Shown here in pieces: positions 1-5,062 of a stretch of 13,141 nt of DNA. Position 1 is the first letter of the stretch. Every line of letters starts with the position of its first letter. Under the pieces are notes generated by a model, which was not told the DNA's origin, did no database searches, and saw nothing but the letters and a program-made list of their open reading frames with translations. Position numbers and translations under genes: made by a program. This DNA is from an uncultured Veillonella sp. GTDB lineage: Bacteria; Bacillota; Negativicutes; Veillonellales; Veillonellaceae. The stretch lies in NCBI RefSeq assembly GCF_934230905.1, contig NZ_CAKQFJ010000041.1, positions 1-13,141 of the forward strand, written 5' to 3'.

Positions 1-10
1 GAACTTAAAA

Positions 11-47
11 TGGCGATGGAGCCAGTAAATTACTGGACCCATCGCCT
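11..47 (-). terminator. Long hairpin, probable terminator
   Basis: An 8-bp outer stem (GGCGATGG at 12-19 with CCATCGCC at 39-46) encloses a 6-bp inner stem (CCAGTA at 22-27 with TACTGG at 31-36) after a small internal loop. Read on the minus strand it runs directly into ATTTTAAG, a weak U-tract; the plus strand has none. The inner stem shares CCAGTA/TACTGG with the hairpin at 103-136. It could be a second terminator behind pnuC or a leader element of a gene beyond the left edge. Confidence 0.5.
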
Positions 48-102
48 ATAAAACCAACACGTTTTGTCCTATAACCCACATTATAGCCTATCTATACATA
101 AA

Positions 103-136
103 ATAGCCAGTACCTCGTTATCGAGATACTGGCTAT
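103..136 (-). terminator. Terminator hairpin of pnuC (copy 1 of a repeated hairpin)
   Basis: ATAGCCAGTA (103-112) pairs with TACTGGCTAT (127-136), and CTCG (114-117) pairs with CGAG (122-125). The single C/A mismatch in between becomes a G-U pair in minus-strand RNA, so the structure fits minus-strand transcription best. It begins 23 nt after the pnuC stop and is followed by TTTAT. A near-identical hairpin occurs at 956-989. Confidence 0.7.
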
Positions 137-159
137 AAATCTAACTACAAGCAAAATGG

Positions 160-867
160 TTATTTCGCTTCTTTATCATTCCAAACTAGCAATGCACCAA
201 TGGCATTAAGGATATAAAATACATATTTACCAACATTGGCAAAATTTCCTTGAGTGAAAGCTTTTAGAAGCTGAACGATATTATAGACCATCCAAAATGG
301 CCATTGCGTATTTAATTTTAGAGCGTTAAATAGATTAGCGATGAGAGACAAGGCAAATACAATCGTTGTAAGAACCGATAAGAAATTAATATGACCGCTA
401 AACCCTATAAAGTTAGCTATGATAGAAAAAATAAAAGCAATCACGGTAATAATAGAGCCTACCCATCGTTTTTGTGATGGACTCATCGTATTAGGAATTC
501 CCTCATGAGATGCTTTCCATTTTTTTATAGCAAATGTATAAATAATAAAAGTAACAGGATACGTAATAATCGCAGCTTTATTGCCAAGAATGAAATCAAT
601 TACACCTGATAACACAGTATTAACAATGCCAAGATAGTTTCCCCATTTGTTCAATTGGCCAGTAAATCGTGTAGACAACATGGAAATACCAACATTGATA
701 ACAGAAATCAGTCCAAATGGAACTAACGCAGTCCATGGTCCCCAATCTACAAATTTCTCAAGTCGAGAATTAAGATAACCTGCAGAAATTGCAATGCCAA
801 CTACGAGTACCACGCCGATTAAATCAAACCATCTTGATGTAGCAAATTGTTTTAAATACTGTTTCAT
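160..867 (-). CDS. pnuC: PnuC-family nicotinamide riboside/mononucleotide transporter
   Basis: The 235-residue integral membrane protein has about seven hydrophobic segments. The C-terminal signature of the PnuC family is visible: WPFWMVYN at residues 189-196, then a G-N-F-A segment and a final helix ending LLVW, before a short charged tail. PnuC proteins are SWEET-like facilitators that import nicotinamide riboside (or NMN), which cytoplasmic kinases trap for NAD synthesis. I start at the ATG at 867 because AAAGG sits 7 nt upstream; an extended frame to 918 would have no ribosome binding site and would run through the palindrome at 894-908. No NAD salvage enzyme lies next to it. It is monocistronic, with nearly identical hairpins on both sides. 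Family call is solid; exact substrate is inferred. Confidence 0.85.
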   Translation of the reverse strand: MKQYLKQFATSRWFDLIGVVLVVGIAISAGYLNSRLEKFVDWGPWTALVPFGLISVINVGISMLSTRFTGQLNKWGNYLGIVNTVLSGVIDFILGNKAAIITYPVTFIIYTFAIKKWKASHEGIPNTMSPSQKRWVGSIITVIAFIFSIIANFIGFSGHINFLSVLTTIVFALSLIANLFNALKLNTQWPFWMVYNIVQLLKAFTQGNFANVGKYVFYILNAIGALLVWNDKEAK

Positions 868-882
868 ATGTATGGCCTTTCT

Positions 883-917
883 ACACAACACATTTAAAAC
901 TGTTTTAACACAACACA
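883..917 (-). promoter_or_regulatory. Palindrome flanked by direct repeats upstream of pnuC
   Basis: A perfect 15-bp palindrome, TTAAAAC-T-GTTTTAA (894-908), is bracketed by two identical 10-mers ACACAACACA (883-892 and 908-917, 25 bp apart). It lies 27-50 nt upstream of the pnuC start codon. The symmetry and position suggest an operator for a dimeric repressor, plausibly one sensing NAD precursors, but I do not recognise the site as a known NiaR or NrtR motif. No convincing -10 box is visible next to it. Confidence 0.45.
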
Positions 918-955
918 AGTTTCAATGCAATAGTCAATTTATATAATTCTTAAAT

Positions 956-989
956 ATAGCCAGTACCTCACGTCAGAGATACTGGCTAT
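956..989 (-). terminator. Terminator hairpin of the 792-residue gene (copy 2 of the repeated hairpin)
   Basis: ATAGCCAGTA (956-965) pairs with TACTGGCTAT (980-989), and CTC (967-969) with GAG (976-978). The same C/A position as in copy 1 forms G-U in minus-strand RNA. It starts 33 nt after the stop at 1023 and runs into ATTTAAG. The stem is identical to that at 103-136; only the loop differs. Confidence 0.65.
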
Positions 990-1022
990 GTTCATGCATA
1001 TATACTATTAAAGCAACAATAG

Positions 1023-3401
1023 TTAATGAAATACAAAACTCATCCACGAAGACAGAGCCTTCTTGTATTCTTCAGTGGTAGAGAACGCCGGTGTATAATT
1101 GGTTAACCATTCACGTAGTGTAGGTGGTGCGGCCTCTGGATCTACAGCAATTGGTAAATCCCAAATATTTCCATGTTTGCCTTCAAAATATCGCCACTGT
1201 TCTTGGGCATAGCTCACTAGAGCATAGGCCTTATCATATTGTTCCTTCGCCAAATCTAGCTTACCGAGGCTTTCATTAATCTGAGCCATAATGCGATAAT
1301 CCGAAGCATTCCAAGGATATCCAAGCTCTGCGCCCGCCCAAGGGAATTGGTAGTCTTGGTCGATAAGAATTTGTAAATTACGCTTATATAGTTCGGCCCG
1401 TCGAATATCACCAAAATGACCAGCCAATTTCACCATATATTTTACACATTCAAGGTACGCGTAATGATCCTGCGTATGCCGCAAATAATTAGAATTTTCA
1501 TAGGTCGCATCCCATAGGGTGCCTAATTCTTCCCAGCGGTCTTGATCCATATGTTCTAGGTGAAAGTGCCACACAGCTTTAAGCCACAACAAAAAGGCCG
1601 CATTTGTATAGTTCCAATAGTGATTACCTTGTGTATACTCATCTTCGGCTTCGTAACCATTCTCATTTAGTAAAACATGCATTTGGCTAACCCAATCAAA
1701 ACGCATCGAGAACAGCGGTGGATATGATGTTTCAATATATCGCTCATAACCTATGCGATTATCCGTTTCGACATAATAATGCAACAACGCATACCGCAAG
1801 TGATCCAAATCAAAGGCGCTCGCTGGATTTGCCAAATTATAAATAAAAGCATCCGAATACGAATCATAGGCTAACGGATCCTTTTCTTGAGCCTGAATCA
1901 ACTCTTGAAATAGACTTTCAGCCTCACTACGCCCTAGAAAAGCATATGCCAGGGCCCGATACCACTTGGATATACGAGATACTTTCAACATATACTCGTA
2001 CTGCCATGAGTCCGGCGAAGGAATATCCGCATGGCTCACCACACCATCTAAGAAATTCACAATAGGAATCACATTATGGTACATACGGTCTGAGCCAATG
2101 GCACGCTGACACGCATCTAGCGCACAATACACATGACAACATAAGTCGATATCTAGCGGAGGTAGTGTATCATCCGGATCAGACCTGCCAAATGGATTAT
2201 CAAACCCAAATGGTTCATCTATGCTCATTGGATAGCTCATATCAAACGGATCATATTCCTTCATGATAGACAACAGCTCGTCACCAACACCAGCATGACG
2301 CTCGCGATATAAGGCGTCCACGCGATCTACATAGGGAACGAGAACATCCAAATACTGTTTATACTGATGCACCTTCGGATGCAATTCAACGCCCAGATTC
2401 TCTGTGGAAAGTTCCTTAATCACGTGTGCCACAAGCGGGAATACCTTCTGCTCTTTCACATAACCAAGCACACCATCATCATAGATGGGCACCTGTTTTA
2501 ATGTATGTCGAAACTGTGTATAGCTATTATTCCAATATTGTTGAATCAATGGCACAAGCCAACGATTACACTCATCATACACAGCAATTGATGCGGATTC
2601 AATCATACCCATACCAGCTTTATACAAAGGTTCACAAATGTTTTCTAATAATAAATCCTTTGATAAGGCCATGAGAGCTTCAGATTCTGTTTCACCTTCC
2701 ATGGCCTGTACCATATAAGCACCAAGCGCATCGGCGAGGAGTAAAAATTCAGACTGAACCTGTGTAGGCTCGGTCATCACGTAATGATTCGGTACCGAAA
2801 AGGCTGCAACGCCCTCTGTCAAAGCATCGGAATCTATGTCTTCTAAGGACTGCTGCAGAACATCAAGAGATATAGGCGTTTCTATATGCTTAATATCGCT
2901 TAAATAACCATACGCGCCCTCATCAGAAAACAAGGTCGTTATAAAGTGGCGTAGCATATTATCACATATATACTTTGCCTCATCCTTAGGTGAACGCCCC
3001 TGTTGAAATAATAACTTGCGACCTCTGTGACTTTTATACAAAACATACGCCTCATACTCACCCGTACGAGGCTTTTCTAATAGAGGCTGTCCATTATACG
3101 TACCAAAACGGATGAATTCTGGCAAGGAAAATAAGAATACACTGCGACACTCCTCAAAGGGCTTGCCCATCTCATCACACACGGCCTTGACGAACGCACG
3201 AATCCGCTGCCGTTCCAGCTCAACATGAGGACCATTGACAACCACATCGTCTTGCTCCTCATCATAAAAGGGGATAATCCCGCCTGTATTAAAATCCAAG
3301 CCAAGCAAAAACGTCGTCGTTTCTTTCCCCTCTATCGGTGGAAACAAGGACGGCCGAATTGCATTAAATACACCTGTTGTACTAATTGTAACGTGATGCA
3401 T
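1023..3401 (-). CDS. Large uncharacterised protein, TPR-like helical C-terminal part
   Basis: I do not recognise this 792-residue protein. It has no signal peptide or membrane segment and is acidic and rich in Trp and Tyr, so probably cytoplasmic. The first 140 residues look like an alpha/beta domain (LLGLDFNTGG, SVFLFSLPEF). The rest appears almost wholly helical; the last 150 residues contain helix pairs with TPR-like spacing, such as GKLDLAKEQYDKAYALV and the stretch around AELYKRNLQILIDQ, which suggests a scaffold or peptide-binding role. A proline/aspartate-rich linker (DPFDMSYP... to DPDDTLPP) sits near the middle. The start at 3401 is chosen because AGGAGG lies 4 nt upstream; a longer frame begins at 3428. 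It is monocistronic with its own terminator at 956-989. A specific function cannot be supported. Confidence 0.75.
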   Translation of the reverse strand: MHHVTISTTGVFNAIRPSLFPPIEGKETTTFLLGLDFNTGGIIPFYDEEQDDVVVNGPHVELERQRIRAFVKAVCDEMGKPFEECRSVFLFSLPEFIRFGTYNGQPLLEKPRTGEYEAYVLYKSHRGRKLLFQQGRSPKDEAKYICDNMLRHFITTLFSDEGAYGYLSDIKHIETPISLDVLQQSLEDIDSDALTEGVAAFSVPNHYVMTEPTQVQSEFLLLADALGAYMVQAMEGETESEALMALSKDLLLENICEPLYKAGMGMIESASIAVYDECNRWLVPLIQQYWNNSYTQFRHTLKQVPIYDDGVLGYVKEQKVFPLVAHVIKELSTENLGVELHPKVHQYKQYLDVLVPYVDRVDALYRERHAGVGDELLSIMKEYDPFDMSYPMSIDEPFGFDNPFGRSDPDDTLPPLDIDLCCHVYCALDACQRAIGSDRMYHNVIPIVNFLDGVVSHADIPSPDSWQYEYMLKVSRISKWYRALAYAFLGRSEAESLFQELIQAQEKDPLAYDSYSDAFIYNLANPASAFDLDHLRYALLHYYVETDNRIGYERYIETSYPPLFSMRFDWVSQMHVLLNENGYEAEDEYTQGNHYWNYTNAAFLLWLKAVWHFHLEHMDQDRWEELGTLWDATYENSNYLRHTQDHYAYLECVKYMVKLAGHFGDIRRAELYKRNLQILIDQDYQFPWAGAELGYPWNASDYRIMAQINESLGKLDLAKEQYDKAYALVSYAQEQWRYFEGKHGNIWDLPIAVDPEAAPPTLREWLTNYTPAFSTTEEYKKALSSWMSFVFH

Positions 3402-3562
3402 ACTACCTCCTATATAACAAAACTCCATCTATACTTATGATTCTAATCTATCTAATCAAATGCGTCTGTAATACCAAATGATAGATGCAAAACTGATATA
3501 AAACACCTACCATCTTATGCCGCCATAACAGACACACCGTAATCTAACAATCGCTGAATCAT

Positions 3563-3585
3563 AACCACCCGTAAAACGGGTGGTT
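3563..3585 (-). repeat. Right-end hairpin of the IS200-type element
   Basis: Perfect 10-bp stem AACCACCCGT (3563-3572) with ACGGGTGGTT (3576-3585) around an AAA loop. Its place at the tnpA-distal boundary matches the subterminal imperfect palindrome that TnpA recognises in IS200/IS605 elements. Confidence 0.65.
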
Positions 3586-3591
3586 TGCTCT

Positions 3592-3701
3592 GACCCTATA
3601 AGGGTCTTTCTCTAGTGGTGGCCCTCTAAAGAGGGCATTGAATGATCTGACAACCACTCTATTACCACTGGCTGCCCCCTACTCGGGGGCTTTTATTTTG
3701 C
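3592..3701 (-). other. Cluster of hairpins between tnpA stop and right end
   Basis: In 110 nt there are three strong hairpins: GCCCCC/GGGGGC (3674-3679 with 3685-3690), GCCCTC/GAGGGC (3621-3626 with 3631-3636) and GACCCT/AGGGTC (3592-3597 with 3601-3606). An enclosing stem AGTGGT/ACCACT (3614-3619 with 3653-3658, or alternatively 3664-3669) surrounds the middle one. With the right-end hairpin this makes a compact structured 3' region. In related elements with tnpB this position encodes the omega RNA guide scaffold; here tnpB is absent, so an RNA role is only a hypothesis. Confidence 0.4.
3674..3697 (+). terminator. Plus-strand intrinsic terminator inside the IS
   Basis: GCCCCC (3674-3679), loop TACTC, GGGGGC (3685-3690), followed by TTTTATTTT. 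On the plus strand this is a textbook intrinsic terminator; the minus strand has no U-tract. It would stop transcription coming from the left from running antisense into tnpA. Confidence 0.6.
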
Positions 3702-4172
3702 CTATTTTACTGACTCACCCGTAAACGGGTCGGTATATTCTTTAAAGTTTAATGTATCTTGCGCTATATCCTCTTGTAATTGATTGCGAATATACTCTTT
3801 TATCGCTCCTTCATATCGTCCTACCGTATCCACATAATATCCTCTACACCAGAAATGTCTATTTCCATACTTATATTTTAAATTTACGTGTTTATCGAAT
3901 ATCATGAGGCTACTTTTACTTTTTAAATATCCCATAAAACTCGATACGCTTAAATGTGGTGGTATCGTTACTAGCATATGAATATGATCCGGACAGCATT
4001 CCGCTTCTATAATCTCTACATTTTTTCTCTTACATAAGTCTCTTAAAATTTTACCTACATCAGCTTTTATCCGACCATAAATTATTTGTCTTCTATACTT
4101 TGGAGCAAAAACAATATGATATTTGCATCTCCATTTACTATGTGATAAGCTTTTTACGTCATTCATTGACAT
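3702..4172 (-). CDS. tnpA: IS200/IS605-family transposase TnpA (Y1 HUH)
   Basis: The 156-residue single-domain HUH transposase catalyses single-strand excision and insertion of the element, acting as a dimer on subterminal hairpins. The HUH motif is HIH at residues 63-65 (in CPDHIHMLV) and the nucleophilic tyrosine is Tyr127 in IKEYIRNQ, the same number as in the IS608 enzyme as I recall it. The family block KYHIVFAPKYRR is at 17-28 and GYYVDTVG at 111-118. Length is normal and no frameshift or stop is seen, so the gene looks intact. I start at 4172 because AGGAGG lies 5 nt upstream; a longer frame from 4217 would lack a good site. Near its 3' end, the codons around DPFTGE form a small hairpin (ACCCG/CGGGT) that resembles the element's end hairpins. 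Confidence 0.93.
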   Translation of the reverse strand: MSMNDVKSLSHSKWRCKYHIVFAPKYRRQIIYGRIKADVGKILRDLCKRKNVEIIEAECCPDHIHMLVTIPPHLSVSSFMGYLKSKSSLMIFDKHVNLKYKYGNRHFWCRGYYVDTVGRYEGAIKEYIRNQLQEDIAQDTLNFKEYTDPFTGESVK

Positions 4173-4262
4173 TGAACCTCCTATATTAAAATGTTGTGGT
4201 TGCCAGACCAACTTCATTTTATCACTAGGAGGTTCTTTCCTTTTCTCTAAGAATTTTTACTG

Positions 4263-4283
4263 ACCCCCAGTTTAACTGGGGGT
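4263..4283 (-). repeat. Left-end hairpin of the IS200-type element
   Basis: ACCCCCAG (4263-4270) pairs with CTGGGGGT (4276-4283) around TTTAA. It lies about 90 bp upstream of the tnpA start. The adjoining TTTTACTGAC (4256-4265) is also found at 3704-3713 at the tnpA stop, so end-like sequence occurs twice in the element. Confidence 0.55.
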
Positions 4284-4308
4284 TTAGTCATGCCTATTCG
4301 GCGTACAA

Positions 4309-4452
4309 TCACTTGGGGGACATCTTGGTACTCGTATGGGGAAAAATAAAATCCGGATTACCTGGTTGCCCGTACCCTACATAATATAGGTGAAAGTAAC
4401 CAGTACAATCATGAGATAAAAAATCATTTTTCAGAATAGTAAATCGTTCCAT
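4309..4452 (-). CDS. Small ORF, 47 residues, unknown
   Basis: ATG at 4452 is preceded by GGAGG at about 7 nt spacing, and the frame runs 47 codons to TGA. The peptide begins MERFTILKND and is rich in aromatic residues and glycine, with no signal peptide or membrane helix. I do not recognise it. The stop lies about 20 bp before the left end of the IS, so the ORF is either a genuine short gene or the intact start of a longer gene whose remainder was lost at the insertion. A TATAAT box at 4499-4504 could drive it. The ribosome binding site is the main argument for translation. Confidence 0.4.
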   Translation of the reverse strand: MERFTILKNDFLSHDCTGYFHLYYVGYGQPGNPDFIFPHTSTKMSPK

Positions 4453-4498
4453 AAAGGACCTCCGTGTATAAAAACCAATGGGCTTAACTTATGAATTT

Positions 4499-4504
4499 AT
4501 TATA
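4499..4504 (-). promoter_or_regulatory. Possible -10 box for the 47-residue ORF
   Basis: A perfect TATAAT on the minus strand, about 47 nt upstream of the start at 4452 and just past the toxin mRNA terminator. No good -35 hexamer sits at 16-18 nt, so the call rests on the -10 alone. Confidence 0.35.
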
Positions 4505-4545
4505 CGGAGATTCGCCTTAGGAAGATAATCAAAAAAACTAGGAAC

Positions 4546-4573
4546 AAAAAAAAGAGCCGTTTTGAAACAGCCC
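4546..4573 (-). terminator. Intrinsic terminator of the toxin mRNA
   Basis: On the minus strand GGGCTGTT (4573-4566), loop TCAA, AACGGCTC (4561-4554) forms an 8-bp stem with two G-U pairs, followed by eight T residues (4553-4546). No other minus-strand gene lies between it and the toxin ORF, so the toxin transcript would be about 390 nt with a 3' UTR of more than 200 nt. Confidence 0.75.
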
Positions 4574-4646
4574 AAAATTCATGTCCCGCATACTTAATGA
4601 CAGAACATATAATAATATAAACAAGGACATGCTTGTTCATCTGTGT

Positions 4647-4675
4647 TTGACGATGAACGCAACCATCGTTATAAT
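4647..4675 (+). promoter_or_regulatory. Near-consensus sigma-A promoter for the antisense RNA
   Basis: TTGACG (4647-4652), exactly 17 bp, then TATAAT (4670-4675). This is the best promoter in the window and points along the plus strand, where no protein gene follows. Predicted start is about 4681-4682, at the first base of the 16-mer described at 4681-4696. Confidence 0.75.
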
Positions 4676-4680
4676 ATAAG

Positions 4681-4696
4681 AAGATAGTCAGACGAG
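4681..4696 (+). repeat. Inverted repeat, plus-strand copy (5' end of antisense RNA)
   Basis: AAGATAGTCAGACGAG on the plus strand. The minus strand at 4935-4920 reads AAGATAGTTAGACGAG, matching 15 of 16. Each copy lies at the predicted +1 of its own promoter. In the toxin mRNA this site is present as its complement near the 3' end and can pair over all 16 positions with the mRNA 5' end, the one difference forming G-U. Confidence 0.7.
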
Positions 4697-4738
4697 TGGA
4701 TACGTCAGGCTCATCTCGAAATCTATAAATATTAGGAA

Positions 4739-4796
4739 ATGGCCTTTCTGTTATCGAATTATCGAAGATAATGAAGGGCTATTTATCTTTTTCTAG
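4739..4796 (+). terminator. Terminator of the antisense RNA
   Basis: ATGGCCTTTC (4739-4748) pairs with GAAGGGCTAT (4773-4782) with two G-U pairs, continuing after a small internal loop as TTATC (4751-4755) with GATAA (4767-4771), then TTTATCTTTTT (4782-4792). The right arm contains the toxin stop codon (4779-4781), so the two transcripts overlap here. Confidence 0.65.
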
Positions 4797-4880
4797 ACAA
4801 ATAAGCGCTATCAACGCTCCAAAGGCGATGACTACGGACATTACCTGTAATAGGAGCATAATGATTTCATAATCACTCAT
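4779..4880 (-). CDS. Putative type I holin-like toxin peptide, 33 residues
   Basis: The peptide starts MSDYEIIMLLL, has one hydrophobic helix of about 23 residues (roughly 6-29) and ends in a charged tail, EKDK. The opening matches the M-S-x-Y-E-x-x-M pattern of putative holin-like toxins (the TxpA/BsrE/BsrG type, Pfam Hol_Tox as I recall it), which insert into the cytoplasmic membrane and stop growth when unregulated. GGGAGGGG lies 7 nt upstream of the ATG, but a 9-bp stem hides it. A promoter lies at 4942-4970, a terminator at 4546-4573, and a convergent antisense RNA covers the 3' part. It could be a chance peptide, but helix, charge pattern, SD, stem and antisense RNA together make a toxin-antitoxin locus the best reading. 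Confidence 0.72.
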   Translation of the reverse strand: MSDYEIIMLLLQVMSVVIAFGALIALICLEKDK

Positions 4881-4889
4881 AGGCTTACC

Positions 4890-4913
4890 CCTCCCTTCAA
4901 TAACGAAGAGAGG
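4890..4913 (-). promoter_or_regulatory. Hairpin sequestering the toxin Shine-Dalgarno
   Basis: In minus-strand RNA, CCTCTCTTC (4913-4905) pairs with GAAGGGAGG (4898-4890) over 9 bp with one G-U, around a GTTATT loop. The right arm covers most of the GGGAGGGG ribosome binding site of the toxin, so the nascent or full-length mRNA should be poorly translated, as in other type I toxins. Confidence 0.65.
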
Positions 4914-4919
4914 CCCAAC

Positions 4920-4935
4920 CTCGTCTAACTATCTT
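4920..4935 (-). repeat. Inverted repeat, minus-strand copy (5' end of toxin mRNA)
   Basis: The minus strand reads AAGATAGTTAGACGAG, 15 of 16 identical to plus-strand 4681-4696. It begins 7 nt after the -10 box and would be the extreme 5' end of the toxin mRNA. Confidence 0.7.
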
Positions 4936-4941
4936 ATGTTA

Positions 4942-4970
4942 ATAATACACCAAACAAATATACGATACAA
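4942..4970 (-). promoter_or_regulatory. Promoter of the toxin mRNA
   Basis: TTGTAT (4970-4965), 17-bp spacer, TATTAT (4947-4942), predicted start about 4935. It gives a 54-nt 5' UTR containing the 16-mer and the SD-sequestering stem. It is weaker than the opposing antisense promoter, as expected if antitoxin RNA is made in excess. Confidence 0.6.
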
Positions 4971-5005
4971 TAAACATCGTATTATAGAGATTTATAAATG
5001 AAAAA

Positions 5006-5034
5006 CCTGAGTGAATTGAAATAATTCACTCAGG
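5006..5034 (-). terminator. Bidirectional terminator after the PLD-type gene
   Basis: CCTGAGTGAATT (5006-5017) pairs perfectly with AATTCACTCAGG (5023-5034) around GAAAT, with AAAAA before and TTTT after, so it can work on either strand. On the minus strand it sits 28 nt after the stop at 5063 and is followed by TTTTTCATTT. It insulates the toxin-antitoxin locus from the PLD-type gene. Confidence 0.85.
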
Positions 5035-5062
5035 TTTTATTAATATAGATATTATATCAATA

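Larger units (their letters stand above)
3563..4290 (-). mobile_element. IS200/IS605-family insertion sequence, tnpA only
   Basis: About 730 bp, the usual IS200 size. It contains one Y1 transposase gene between subterminal hairpins: left end at 4263-4283 and right end at 3563-3585 (relative to tnpA). This family lacks terminal inverted repeats and makes no target duplication, so the exact ends cannot be read from symmetry and are given to within about 15 bp. No tnpB gene is present. The element sits between the gene at 1023-3401 and a small ORF at 4309-4452. Confidence 0.75.
4681..4796 (+). ncRNA. Candidate type I antitoxin (antisense) RNA
   Basis: A plus-strand unit of about 115 nt runs from the promoter at 4647-4675 to the terminator at 4739-4796. 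It has no ORF with a ribosome binding site. It is fully complementary to the 3' UTR of the minus-strand toxin mRNA and to the last few codons and stop of the 33-residue toxin (overlap from 4779). Convergent, 3'-overlapping arrangement with a small hydrophobic peptide is the layout of TxpA/RatA and Bsr/SR type I systems of Bacillus. Its first 16 nt equal the first 16 nt of the toxin mRNA. Assignment rests on promoter, terminator and context; expression is not shown. Confidence 0.65.

Noticed and set aside
868..918. 17-residue N-terminal extension of PnuC.
   Set aside because: It would be encoded by the palindrome/direct-repeat region and has no SD, while the ATG at 867 has AAAGG at good spacing.
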